From contig NZ_JAFKCT010000011.1 in the NCBI RefSeq assembly GCF_017254915.1, positions 82,842 to 146,841 on the forward strand: a stretch of DNA of 64,000 bases, in the 5' to 3' direction. Below are positions 43,992 to 51,698 of this stretch, one piece after another; the stretch's first letter is position 1; every line of letters starts with the position of its first letter. The notes beneath the pieces are model-generated. The model searched no databases and was not told the origin of the DNA. It saw only the letters and a list, made by a program, of their open reading frames with translations. A program made the position numbers and the translations under genes. This stretch comes from Algoriphagus oliviformis (lineage in GTDB: Bacteria; Bacteroidota; Bacteroidia; Cytophagales; Cyclobacteriaceae).

Positions 43992-44325
43992 TTTTTAAAA
44001 GATTAGACAGTTGGAATACTAACTCTTCTATATCGTCTTGAATGATTGACCAGACGATTTCATAGTCGATTCCGAAATAGTCATGCACAATTCTATTTCT
44101 AAAACCTCTTAGTTTTTTCCATTCGATTTGGGGATTGTCATGTTTGAAATCCTCGTCGATCCGAATGGAGGCCTCTCCGATTATCTCAAAGTTCCTGACT
44201 ACGGCGTCAATGGTTTTTTCGTCGTTCAAAAAATCTTGGAAGTCCTGGCCAGCCGTGTACCGAAGGATTTTTTCCGCCGACTCCTTCATGTCCAAAAGCA
44301 ATAGCCCAATGTCCCGCTTAGACAT
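43984..44325 (-). CDS. hepT: HepT-like ribonuclease toxin
   Basis: The 113-residue all-helical HEPN (DUF86) protein has the RNase motif RX4-6HXY in GFRNRIVHDYFGID, near residue 80. HepT toxins are inactivated when their MntA partner AMPylates the tyrosine of this motif; mntA lies just upstream with an 8-base overlap. The opening MSKRDIGLLLLDMKESAEKIL is typical. Complete, with no visible defect. Confidence 0.92.
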   Translation of the reverse strand: MSKRDIGLLLLDMKESAEKILRYTAGQDFQDFLNDEKTIDAVVRNFEIIGEASIRIDEDFKHDNPQIEWKKLRGFRNRIVHDYFGIDYEIVWSIIQDDIEELVFQLSNLLKNG

Positions 44326-44611
44326 AGACCAGGTCCTGTTCTAGTTTCTCAAAATACCGTTCCTTGATTCCATTTCTGGAAACCAAGTCCACTTTGATCC
44401 CAAGTAGCTCTTCCAGCTCATCCCCAAGCTCGATAAATTCGGAACCCACTCGGGTTTTAAACTCTACCATCAGGTCCAAATCGCTGTTTGCGCCTTGTTC
44501 ATTTCTGGCATAGGAACCAAAAATCGCCAAAGACTTGATAGGGTACTTTTTGAAAAGCTCCTGCTTGCTGGCTGAAAGCCGGGTTTTTATTTCTGAAAAG
44601 CTATTCATCAA
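44318..44611 (-). CDS. mntA: MntA-like minimal nucleotidyltransferase antitoxin
   Basis: The 97-residue protein has the nucleotidyltransferase signature FGSYARNEQGANSDLDLMVEF, that is GSx10DxD, with a third acidic position in LGIKVDLVS. Proteins of this class AMPylate HepT and act as antitoxin. Start is 44611 or the adjacent ATG 44608. It overlaps hepT by 8 bases and the upstream DUF2442 gene by 11 bases. Confidence 0.92.
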   Translation of the reverse strand: MMNSFSEIKTRLSASKQELFKKYPIKSLAIFGSYARNEQGANSDLDLMVEFKTRVGSEFIELGDELEELLGIKVDLVSRNGIKERYFEKLEQDLVYV

Positions 44612-44819
44612 TAGTTTTGAAAATCGATTCTAAAGATAAATCCTCATCAATCAGCGGCCAATGTACTCCATAGCCCGAAGGTGAGTTTTCATACAAATTG
44701 CGTTCTTCCGCTGTCGCTTTAAAGAGCCTAGTGGAAATCTTCCTCACATCCAGAATTACTGTCTCCCCCTTTTTTGAGACGATCATCCTGTTTTCAACGA
44801 ACGCTATTTCAGTTTCCAT
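44601..44819 (-). CDS. DUF2442 family protein
   Basis: The 72-residue protein matches DUF2442: an opening strand region ENRMIVSKKGETVILDVRKI, SxRLxKATxEER, and the defining YGVHWPLIDEDLSLESIF. DUF2442 members are often linked to DUF4160 proteins in putative toxin-antitoxin or DNA-binding contexts; no DUF4160 gene is here. Instead it heads an overlapping unit with mntA-hepT. Function unknown. Confidence 0.82.
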   Translation of the reverse strand: METEIAFVENRMIVSKKGETVILDVRKISTRLFKATAEERNLYENSPSGYGVHWPLIDEDLSLESIFKTIDE

Positions 44820-44849
44820 AATTTCAAATCTCGAACCTCAAATTCCGGT

Positions 44850-45422
44850 TTAATTCCTCGGCGGATTGATCATGATATGCGCCCGATGCGTGCCCGGATC
44901 CATGATCCAGGGCAGCCCGGGAGCAGGAGGGCCAAGGGGAAGGCCGGTGCTCTCCACCGTCGCCCAGGGGATATAGACCACGGATCGGGTGTAGGTGTTG
45001 GTTGCCTCTCCCGTCTCCCAGTTCACGTCTTTTTCATCGGCGATCAGCGCAAAAAGCGTACTGCCGTGATCGGGTAGCTGAAGGGTTTTGGCCTTGGCCT
45101 CGGCCTCGCGGATGTCAAAAATCTCCTGTGCGCTCTTGCCCTCTTTTCGCAGCTCCCAACCCCGCTCCATAAATGGCTGCGCGCTGCTGTGGTAGCAGGA
45201 CACGCTCAACCCTTCCCGGCTGGGGTCGTCGGCGAGGCAGACGGTTTGGTTGCTGCCTTGGCGCAGGAGCGTGCCGTCCGAGGCATAGACCGTGGCCTCC
45301 GCGCGCTGGTCTTCAGGTGCGGCCAAAGTCGCCAGTTTGATCTGTACGTCCTTGCTTGGAATGGTCTGCGCTACCGCGCAAAAACTCGCAAAAAGCATCC
45401 CTATACTCAAAATCGCCTTCAT
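44850..45422 (-). CDS. secreted protein of unknown function
   Basis: The 190-residue protein has a signal peptide (MKAILSIGMLFASFCAVAQ). The mature part has two cysteines (QTVCLADD, LSVSCYHSS) that may form a disulfide, and a proline-rich C terminus (LPLGPPAPGLPWIMDPGTH). I recognise no family. It is divergent from truA and ends 30 bases from the DUF2442 gene on the same strand, so co-transcription with that unit is possible. Confidence 0.6.
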   Translation of the reverse strand: MKAILSIGMLFASFCAVAQTIPSKDVQIKLATLAAPEDQRAEATVYASDGTLLRQGSNQTVCLADDPSREGLSVSCYHSSAQPFMERGWELRKEGKSAQEIFDIREAEAKAKTLQLPDHGSTLFALIADEKDVNWETGEATNTYTRSVVYIPWATVESTGLPLGPPAPGLPWIMDPGTHRAHIMINPPRN

Positions 45423-45515
45423 AAGTTGTTGGATTTGGGTTTTACGGAAGTTAGAGAAAGCAGGAAGGGTTTCAAAGAGTCGCGTCGGTTTTCTAAGTTT
45501 GTCCCTTGTTCGACT

Positions 45516-46289
45516 ATGCTTTCAAGACCTTATTCCTATCTGTTTTCCCTGAGCTACTACGGCGCCCGCTTCAAGGGCTGGGCCAAGCAAAAAGGCCAGC
45601 CCACCGTCGAGGGCAAGCTAGAGCGGGTGTTGGGCTATGTGCTGGGACATGACGACTTTCGCATCATCGGCTCCAGCCGGACGGATTCGGGAGTGAATTG
45701 CCGCCGGGGTTTTGTCCAGATTTTCCTGCGGGAAAAAGTGGATTTGGGGGCCTTGCTACCAAGTCTGAACCAAAACCTATCCGGGGAAATCCACCTCGGT
45801 TCTGTCCAGGAGGTCGCTAGGGACTTCAATCTGATCCAGTTCGTGGAGCGAAAAACCTACCGCTACTTTTTCGCTTCCGCGGAAAACTTCCATCCTTTTG
45901 CCTCCGCCTATATCACGCAGGTGGATGGTTTTCAGGCTTTGGAAAGTATGCAGGAAAGCGCCTCAGCTTTCGTGGGGAAGCATGATTTCAGGGCGTTTTG
46001 CAAAGTCACGCCAAACAAGACGGACTTTGTCCGGGAGGTTTTGGAGGCGAAAGTCTATCTAAGCGACGACTTTGTCGAAGGCTTTTTTCCGGAAAAAGTT
46101 TACTGTTTCGAAGTGACCGGGACAGGTTTTCTGTACCATCAGGTGCGGAAAATGGTGTCTGCCGTTTGGGCTTTTTCCCCCCAGGAGATCCAAGATCGAT
46201 TGGCAAGCCCCGAGGGCGATTGGGCTCAGGTGCCCACTGCCCCGGCACATGGCTTGGTGCTGTGGGAGACGGTGCTGCGTAGCCTTTGA
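45516..46289 (+). CDS. TruA-family tRNA pseudouridine synthase, divergent
   Basis: The 257-residue protein from ATG 45516 belongs to the TruA fold: YSYLFSLSYYGARFKGWAKQKGQPTVEGKLE at the N terminus, the catalytic Asp in SSRTDSGVNCRR, and the C-terminal FLYHQVRKMVSAVWAF. It departs from the usual GRTDAGVHA motif. It may therefore be a Bacteroidota-specific paralogue rather than the TruA acting on positions 38-40. The earlier in-frame codons overlap a divergent gene and were not used. Confidence 0.8.
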   Translation: MLSRPYSYLFSLSYYGARFKGWAKQKGQPTVEGKLERVLGYVLGHDDFRIIGSSRTDSGVNCRRGFVQIFLREKVDLGALLPSLNQNLSGEIHLGSVQEVARDFNLIQFVERKTYRYFFASAENFHPFASAYITQVDGFQALESMQESASAFVGKHDFRAFCKVTPNKTDFVREVLEAKVYLSDDFVEGFFPEKVYCFEVTGTGFLYHQVRKMVSAVWAFSPQEIQDRLASPEGDWAQVPTAPAHGLVLWETVLRSL

Positions 46290-46352
46290 GGTCTCAAAGA
46301 CCTCGAAGGCTTGACTGGAATGAAACCTTCGAGGTTGAAAAAACCTCAAAGG
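46283..46352. repeat. nested palindrome after the TruA-like gene
   Basis: Outer arms CCTTTGAGGT (46283-46292) and ACCTCAAAGG (46343-46352) are perfect complements. Inner arms ACCTCGAAGG (46300-46309) and CCTTCGAGGT (46326-46335) are perfect complements too. The four 10-mers are variants of one sequence. It starts inside the last codons of the TruA-like gene and lies between convergent genes, so it may serve as a bidirectional terminator. Confidence 0.75.
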
Positions 46353-46355
46353 TTT

Positions 46356-46850
46356 TCAAAGGCCCAGCTCCATCACCACATCGTCCATCACGTAGCCGCT
46401 GCCGATGTCGATCACTTCGGTGTAGATCTCTACAAAGCCGATGCGGCCATAGAACTCAATCGCCTTCTGGTTGTATTTGTTGACATTGAGCAGGAGACTG
46501 GCTTGCTTGGCTTTTCGCGCCCGCTCTGCGACGTCCAAGAGGAGTGCTTTGCCTGCTCCTTTGCCTTGGGCCTCCGGCAAAAGGTAGATCTTGTGCAGTT
46601 TTGCCTTCGGAGTTCCCGAATAATTCAATTCAAATCCCGCAAAGCCCAGTTCGCTTCCATTTTCCTCTGCTAGCAAAAAAGTATGTCCTTTGTCCCACTG
46701 AGACTCCAGCACAGCGAGGTCGTACATCATCTCCAGCATATAGCGGATCTGCTCTGGGCTGAGGATTTTCCCGAAAGTATCTGGCCAAGTCCGGTGGGCG
46801 ATGGATTGGACTTTTGGAAGTTCGACTTTGGCTAGCGGTCTGATAAGCAT
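46356..46850 (-). CDS. GNAT family N-acetyltransferase
   Basis: A 164-residue single-domain acetyltransferase. The acetyl-CoA loop appears in LHKIYLLPEAQGKGAGKALLLDVAERA (consensus Q/RxxGxG/A) and the later LNVNKYNQKAIEFYGRIGFVE is the usual motif B. Substrate cannot be predicted. It is convergent with the TruA-like gene across a nested palindrome; upstream is a repeat-rich gap. Confidence 0.9.
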   Translation of the reverse strand: MLIRPLAKVELPKVQSIAHRTWPDTFGKILSPEQIRYMLEMMYDLAVLESQWDKGHTFLLAEENGSELGFAGFELNYSGTPKAKLHKIYLLPEAQGKGAGKALLLDVAERARKAKQASLLLNVNKYNQKAIEFYGRIGFVEIYTEVIDIGSGYVMDDVVMELGL

Positions 46851-46931
46851 TTTTGATTTTTGATTTAAGATTTACGGAGTTCTGAAGCGGCTGGCGGTAA
46901 AAAGGGGACAATGCCTTGGGTTCCCAAAACT

Positions 46932-46962
46932 TTACAACCTTCCGACTTTACCACTTTCCAAC
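46932..46962. repeat. 31-base pyrimidine-rich repeat, copy 1
   Basis: TTACAACCTT, 3 bases, then an 18-base block ACTTTACCACTTTCCAAC (46945-46962). The same layout occurs at 53019-53049 with two differences in 31 bases. Both copies are intergenic. Related sequence is in the hairpin at 49274-49321. Confidence 0.65.
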
Positions 46963-46973
46963 GGGACTTTCCT

Positions 46974-48977
46974 TTAATACTCGACCAATTCCCTCAGCTT
47001 TTCCCTAAACCTAGCCTCCGGCAAAAACTGCCTTTCCAGATTAGGGGCGAAAGGAACCGGCGTATCCAGACTGCCGACCCGCATCACGGGCGCATCCAGA
47101 TACTGAAAGCAATGCTCGGAAATCCATGCGCAGATCTCCGCACCGATTCCTCCGGTGAGCGTGTCTTCTTGTAGAAAAATGACTTTTCCGGTCTTCCTCA
47201 CCGTCTCTGCGACCGCCTCCTGATCCCAAGGCAGAAGCGTTCGCAGGTCGAGAATGTCGACAGAAATGTCCATTTCCTCTACGGCCTTTTTCGCCCAATG
47301 AACGCCCATGCCATAGGTAATGATGGAAGCCTGCGTTCCTTCTTGAACCAATGCCGCTTTTCCAACTTCTACAGTGTAGTAGCTATCCGGCACCGGGCCG
47401 GTGATGGAGCGGTAGAGCAGTTTGTGCTCAAAGTAGAGGTAGGGGTTCGGGTCTTCCAGGGCGGCATTGAGCAGCCCTTTGGCATCCGCGGGGTTGGAAG
47501 GATAGACGATTTTCAGGCCGGGGGTATGGAAAAACCAAGCCTCGTTGGATTGGGAGTGGAAGGGCCCAGCCGCTGTCCCGGCACCGGTAGGCATGCGGAT
47601 GACCACATCGGCAGGCTGGCCCCAGCGGTAGTGGATCTTGGCAAGGTTGTTCACGATCTGGTTAAAGCCCATGGTGACAAAGTCGGCAAACTGCATCTCG
47701 ACCATGGCTTTGTAGCCTTTGAGCGAAAGACCGAGCGCGGCGCCGATGATCGCGCTTTCACAAAGCGGCGTGTTCCGCACCCGATCCGCACCAAACCGGT
47801 CCTTGAAGCCATCGGTGATTTTGAATACGCCGCCATATTCCCCAATGTCCTGACCCATCAAAACCAAATTTGGGAACCGCTCCATGGATTGTCTCAGTCC
47901 ATCGCTGATCGCATCGACAAAGCGTTTTTCCGTACTTGGGCCGGTAGGTTCTATGGTTTTTTGGGAAAAAGGCGCGTACACGTCTCGTAGTTCCTTGTCC
48001 AGATTGGCGGCAATGGCCTCTTCGGCAAAGGCAATTTCCAAGGCCTCGTTGATCGCTTGTTTGACTTTGGAGTTGACGCTGTTTTTGGTTTTTTCGTCCA
48101 AAACGCCGATTTCCTCCAGATAGAGCTCATAATTTTCGACGGGATCGAGTTTCGCCCATTCTTCCATCAGGGGCTTGGGAACGTACTTGGTTCCGGAGGC
48201 TTCCTCATGACCACGCATGCGGAAGGTAATGGCCTCGACCAAGATTGGTCTGGGGTTTTCCCGGATGTCTTTCGCCAAACTTAGAATTGCATCATAGACT
48301 TCCAGCACGTTGTTGCCCTGGATTCGGATGGACTCCATGCCGTAGCCGGGGCCTTTTTCGGTGAAATGCCGGAAAGCAAACTGCTCTTCGCTGGGAGTGG
48401 AGAGGCCGTAGCCATTGTGCTCGACGACGAAGATCACCGGAAGCTTCCAGACTGCCGCGACGTTGAGCCCTTCGTGAAAATCCCCCTCGGAACTCGCTCC
48501 GTCACCGGAGAAGACCAGCGTCACTTTCTTTTCCCCAGAAAGCTTGTCCGCAAGTGCGATCCCGTCTGCAATCGCCAGTTGTGGCCCGAGATGGGAGATC
48601 ATTCCCACGATATGGTGGGCCATACTTCCGAAGTGAAAGGAGCGGTCGCGCCCTTTGGTGAAGCCGGATTTTTTGCCCTGGAACTGTGCGAACAGCCTCT
48701 CCAACGGAATTCCTCTGCCGGTAAAAATCCCCAGGTTGCGGTGCATGGGAAGGATGAACTCATCCGCTTCGAGGGCATTGACCGCGCCGATGGAGATGGC
48801 CTCCTGTCCCCAGCCGCTAAACCACTTGGAAATCCTTCCTTGGCGGAGCAGGATCAGCATTTTCTCCTCAATTCGCCGGGGAATCAGCAGCGATTCGTAC
48901 AGCGCCAGAAGCGTGTCGTCGCTGTGGTTTTTTCGGTCGAAGGTGAGCGCTTGGGCGTTGGGGGCGGTGAAGTCCAT
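46974..48977 (-). CDS. 2-oxoacid dehydrogenase E1, fused alpha and beta subunits
   Basis: A 667-residue (from ATG 48977) thiamine diphosphate-dependent E1 with alpha and beta parts in one chain, as in branched-chain 2-oxoacid or pyruvate dehydrogenases of Bacteroidota. The alpha half has the ThDP motif SGDGASSEGDFHEGLNVAAVWKLPVIFVVEHNG near 170-200 and MRGHEEASGTK. The beta half begins near 350 (KRFVDAISDGLRQSMERFPNLVLMGQDIGEYGG) and has MQFADFVTMGFNQIVN. E2, E3 and lpd are not adjacent. The alternative ATG 48998 adds 7 residues. Confidence 0.9.
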   Translation of the reverse strand: MDFTAPNAQALTFDRKNHSDDTLLALYESLLIPRRIEEKMLILLRQGRISKWFSGWGQEAISIGAVNALEADEFILPMHRNLGIFTGRGIPLERLFAQFQGKKSGFTKGRDRSFHFGSMAHHIVGMISHLGPQLAIADGIALADKLSGEKKVTLVFSGDGASSEGDFHEGLNVAAVWKLPVIFVVEHNGYGLSTPSEEQFAFRHFTEKGPGYGMESIRIQGNNVLEVYDAILSLAKDIRENPRPILVEAITFRMRGHEEASGTKYVPKPLMEEWAKLDPVENYELYLEEIGVLDEKTKNSVNSKVKQAINEALEIAFAEEAIAANLDKELRDVYAPFSQKTIEPTGPSTEKRFVDAISDGLRQSMERFPNLVLMGQDIGEYGGVFKITDGFKDRFGADRVRNTPLCESAIIGAALGLSLKGYKAMVEMQFADFVTMGFNQIVNNLAKIHYRWGQPADVVIRMPTGAGTAAGPFHSQSNEAWFFHTPGLKIVYPSNPADAKGLLNAALEDPNPYLYFEHKLLYRSITGPVPDSYYTVEVGKAALVQEGTQASIITYGMGVHWAKKAVEEMDISVDILDLRTLLPWDQEAVAETVRKTGKVIFLQEDTLTGGIGAEICAWISEHCFQYLDAPVMRVGSLDTPVPFAPNLERQFLPEARFREKLRELVEY

Positions 48978-49273
48978 GGGGCATGATTTCCTCTCCAAGG
49001 TACAGGATGGGTGGAATTTGGCAAAATGGTTTTGGATGAGGGGAGGGCGGTAGAAGTGCTTTTTTTACCCGCCATCCGACACCGGTCATCTGGCATTTGT
49101 CCCCCTCCCCTGCAGTGCACCCCGATTCGCATCGGGGGCAAAAAATAAATGCAAGGAGTTAAAAAGTATTTGCTGTACGATTCAAAATTAGGCAAATGGA
49201 TTTCGTTGAAACGACACTTTGGATTAAGCTTGTTTTACGCTTGTGTTAAGGGCTGGGGTTGAAAGGTGGGAAG

Positions 49274-49321
49274 GTTGGAAAGTCGCAAGGTTGTCGATGC
49301 CTACCCTTGCAACTTTCCAAC
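49274..49321. repeat. long intergenic hairpin upstream of rimO
   Basis: GTTGGAAAGTCGCAAGG (49274-49290) is complementary to CCTTGCAACTTTCCAAC (49305-49321) at 16 of 17 positions with a 14-base loop. It is related in sequence to the pyrimidine-rich repeats at 46932 and 53019. Confidence 0.75.
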
Positions 49322-49349
49322 TTTCTTAACTTTCCAACTCATTTTTCCC

Positions 49350-49357
49350 TACCTTTG
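49350..49357 (+). promoter_or_regulatory. putative -7 element of rimO
   Basis: TACCTTTG matches TAnnTTTG and lies 25 bases before the GTG start. The following TTTGCACTCCCAA is also found after the promoter-like box at 63906, so it may be a favoured initial transcribed sequence. Confidence 0.5.
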
Positions 49358-49381
49358 CACTCCCAAATCCAATCAAAGCCT

Positions 49382-50695
49382 GTGAAAGCGAGAACGTTAA
49401 AGAAAGACAAGGTCAATATCATCACCATGGGTTGCTCCAAAAACCTCGTGGATTCCGAAGTGCTGCTGACCCAGCTGAAAGGCAACGGCATCAACGCCAG
49501 CCACGAGTCCAGCGCCCAGGACAACAACATCATCATCATCAACACCTGCGGCTTCATCGACAACGCCAAGCAGGAGTCCATCGACACCATCCTCCAATAC
49601 GTCGATGCCAAGGAGCAGGGCTTGGTGGACAAGGTGTACGTGACCGGCTGTCTTTCGCAGCGCTACAAGGACGATTTGGAAAAGGAAATCCCCCAAGTGG
49701 ATGCCTTCTTTGGCACTCGGGATTTGCCGGCGATCTTGAAGAAATTCAAAGCAGACTACAAGCATGAGCTGGTAGGGGAGCGCCTACTGACGCACTCCGC
49801 GCACTATGCGTATATGAAGATCTCAGAGGGTTGCGATAGACCCTGTTCTTTCTGCGCCATTCCGATCATGCGCGGCGGCCATATCTCCCGGCCTATCGAG
49901 GAGCTGGTGAAAGAGGCCCAGCACAAGGCCGCCAACGGAACGAAAGAACTGCTCCTGATCGCTCAAGATTCGACCTACTACGGACTAGATCTGTATAAAA
50001 AAAGAAACCTCGCCGAGCTCATGGACAGACTCGCTGACGTGGAGGGGATCGATTGGATCCGTCTGCACTACGCCTATCCGACCGGCTTTCCTATGGACGT
50101 GATCCAGGTCATGAAAGACCGTCCGAATATTTGCAAATACCTGGATATTCCCCTGCAGCACGGCTCCACTTCCGTCCTGAAGACGATGAGAAGGGGGACT
50201 ACCCGCGAAAAGCAGGAGGAACTCATCCACAGCATCCGGGACATGATTCCCGAGATCGCCATCCGTACGACCCTGATCGCCGGCCATCCGGGTGAGGGAG
50301 AAAGGGAATTCCAGGAGATGGTGGACTTCGTGGAGCGGATGAAGTTTGAGCGACTGGGTGTGTTTACCTATTCCCATGAGGAAAACACGCATGCCTACTC
50401 CATGGAGGACAGCCTGTCTCAGGAGGAAAAGCAAGACCGCGCCAACCAGCTAATGGAGATCCAGGAGCAGATCAGCTACGATCTAAACCAGGAGAAAGTC
50501 GGCAAAACCTTCAAGGTGCTCATCGACAAGAAGGAAGGCGGACACTTCGTAGGCCGGACCGAGTTTGACTCCGTGGAGGTGGACAATGAAGTCCTGATCG
50601 ACGCCTCCAAGCACTACTGCCGTGTAGGCGACTTTGTCCATGCCAAGGTCACCGAGGCCACGGAGTTTGATCTGTATGCGGAGGTAGAGGGATAA
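49382..50695 (+). CDS. rimO: ribosomal protein S12 methylthiotransferase
   Basis: RimO adds a methylthio group to Asp of ribosomal protein S12 using two iron-sulfur clusters and SAM. The 437-residue protein from GTG 49382 has the N-terminal cluster motif NIITMGCSKNLVDSE, the radical SAM CxxxCxxC in ISEGCDRPCSFCAIPIMRGGHISRP, and a C-terminal TRAM-like domain (VLIDKKEGGHFVGRTEFDSVEVDNEV). The upstream in-frame codons lie over intergenic repeats and the promoter, so the GTG start is preferred. It ends at a REP-like hairpin that doubles as a terminator. Confidence 0.96.
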   Translation: MKARTLKKDKVNIITMGCSKNLVDSEVLLTQLKGNGINASHESSAQDNNIIIINTCGFIDNAKQESIDTILQYVDAKEQGLVDKVYVTGCLSQRYKDDLEKEIPQVDAFFGTRDLPAILKKFKADYKHELVGERLLTHSAHYAYMKISEGCDRPCSFCAIPIMRGGHISRPIEELVKEAQHKAANGTKELLLIAQDSTYYGLDLYKKRNLAELMDRLADVEGIDWIRLHYAYPTGFPMDVIQVMKDRPNICKYLDIPLQHGSTSVLKTMRRGTTREKQEELIHSIRDMIPEIAIRTTLIAGHPGEGEREFQEMVDFVERMKFERLGVFTYSHEENTHAYSMEDSLSQEEKQDRANQLMEIQEQISYDLNQEKVGKTFKVLIDKKEGGHFVGRTEFDSVEVDNEVLIDASKHYCRVGDFVHAKVTEATEFDLYAEVEG

Positions 50696-50706
50696 AATTT
50701 CAGGTA

Positions 50707-50902
50707 ATGCTGCTTCTCCAGAAGCAGCATTTTTTGTTTTTGATCCTGCATCTGGAAGTTGAGAAGGGTAAAGTGTGACTAGGGGCTGTCTTGCTTCTCC
50801 AGAAGCAGGACAGCGTCGATTAAATGACTTTCCAGCTTCTGGAGAAGCAGGACAACGTTCAGGGGGCTATGCTGCTTTATGCTGCTTCGGGAGAAGCAGC
50901 AT
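50707..50902 (+). repeat. four REP-like hairpins upstream of the transposase
   Basis: Imperfect palindromes around GCTTCTNNAGAAGC: 50707-50730 (ATGCTGCTTCT/AGAAGCAGCAT, perfect, then a T-run, so also the rimO terminator), 50786-50813, 50831-50852 and 50879-50902. Those at 50786 and 50831 share an asymmetric tail GGACA(A/G)CG. They are typical of REPs linked to a RAYT, and two further copies lie downstream. Confidence 0.9.
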
Positions 50903-50911
50903 TCTGATTTG

Positions 50912-50919
50912 TATATTTG
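50912..50919 (+). promoter_or_regulatory. putative -7 element of the RAYT gene
   Basis: TATATTTG matches TAnnTTTG and lies 18 bases before ATG 50938. Confidence 0.5.
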
Positions 50920-50937
50920 GGAATCACTTTTTTGAAC

Positions 50938-51483
50938 ATGAGACCTTTTCAAGTTTCTGACCAAAACGCTGTCTATTTTTTGACACTGACCATTGTCGAG
51001 TGGGTTGATATTTTTACGCGAAGAGAATACAAAATGGAAGTAGTCGACAGCTTGAACTTCTGTGTGGAAAGGAAGGGGCTGGAGATATTTGCCTGGTGCT
51101 TGATGTCCAACCATCTTCATTTGCTTTGCCGGTCAAAAGAAGCATTTCGACTAAGCGATACCATTCAGGATTTCAAGAAGTTTACCGCCCGGAAGATTTT
51201 GGGTAGTATGGAAAAGGAATCCATTGAGTCCCGGGCCAAATGGATTTTGAAGATTTTCAGAGAAAGAGGGGCAAGTCAAAGTAGGATAAGCAATTACAAG
51301 TTTTGGAACGATGGCCTGCATGCAGTGTGGGTGGAGTCGGCTGTTTTTTTTGAGCAGAAGCTTCACTACATCCACCGCAATCCCGTCGAAGCGATGGTTG
51401 TGGAGGAGCCGGAAGAATATTTGTTTAGCTCTGCCAGGGATTATTCGGGTAAGAAAGGATTGGTGAAGGTTGAGGTTTATTGA
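50938..51483 (+). CDS. REP-associated tyrosine transposase (RAYT)
   Basis: The 181-residue protein is in the Y1 transposase (IS200/IS605-like) superfamily. The HUH motif appears as CLMSNHLHLLCR, and the region WVESAVFFEQKLHYIHRNPVEAMVV with YLFSSARDY is the RAYT-typical C terminus. I see no transposon ends but REP-like palindromes on both sides (50707-50902 and 51493-51628) that such single-copy enzymes recognise and mobilise. The ATG at 50938 was chosen because the -7 box overlaps the earlier in-frame TTG. It is full length with no frameshift. Confidence 0.92.
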   Translation: MRPFQVSDQNAVYFLTLTIVEWVDIFTRREYKMEVVDSLNFCVERKGLEIFAWCLMSNHLHLLCRSKEAFRLSDTIQDFKKFTARKILGSMEKESIESRAKWILKIFRERGASQSRISNYKFWNDGLHAVWVESAVFFEQKLHYIHRNPVEAMVVEEPEEYLFSSARDYSGKKGLVKVEVY

Positions 51484-51492
51484 GCTGCTCGA

Positions 51493-51628
51493 TCCTGCTT
51501 CTGGAGAAGCAGGACAACATACCTCGCTCTGGTTCTGTATGGTTGGAGGTTGCATTATGGTTGTGAGAAAATTGATCATTTGGATTTGGTTTTATATTCT
51601 TTTTAGTCCAGCTTCTGGCGAAGCAGGA
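51493..51628 (+). repeat. two REP-like hairpins downstream of the transposase
   Basis: 51493-51514 is a perfect palindrome (TCCTGCTTCT/AGAAGCAGGA with a GG loop) and 51607-51628 is an imperfect copy. Both are followed by ACA(A/G)C as in the upstream copies at 50786 and 50831, so all four are in the same orientation. Confidence 0.88.
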
Positions 51629-51698
51629 CAGCGCCAGTTAATTCACTTTTTTGCCCTTTCCCCCACTTCCCGTATTTTAGCCGACTAAAATCACCCGA

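Larger units (their letters stand above)
48999..49381. other. repeat-rich gap before rimO
   Basis: No gene. It holds the E1 gene's upstream region (48999-49070), a short element with ACACCGGTCA (about 49080) also seen at 52994, a long imperfect hairpin (49274-49321) and the rimO promoter box. Confidence 0.5.

Noticed and set aside
45189..45515. N-terminal extension of the TruA-like protein
   Set aside because: The extra codons overlap a divergent signal-peptide gene and have no TruA similarity; ATG 45516 matches the family start.
49259..49381. Upstream extension of rimO
   Set aside because: The extra codons run through an intergenic hairpin and the promoter box; the GTG at 49382 begins the RimO-like sequence.
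50707..51628. Regularly spaced repeats that at first looked like a CRISPR array
   Set aside because: The units are palindromic, unequal in spacing, include two variants, flank a Y1 transposase, and no cas gene is near. They fit REP elements.
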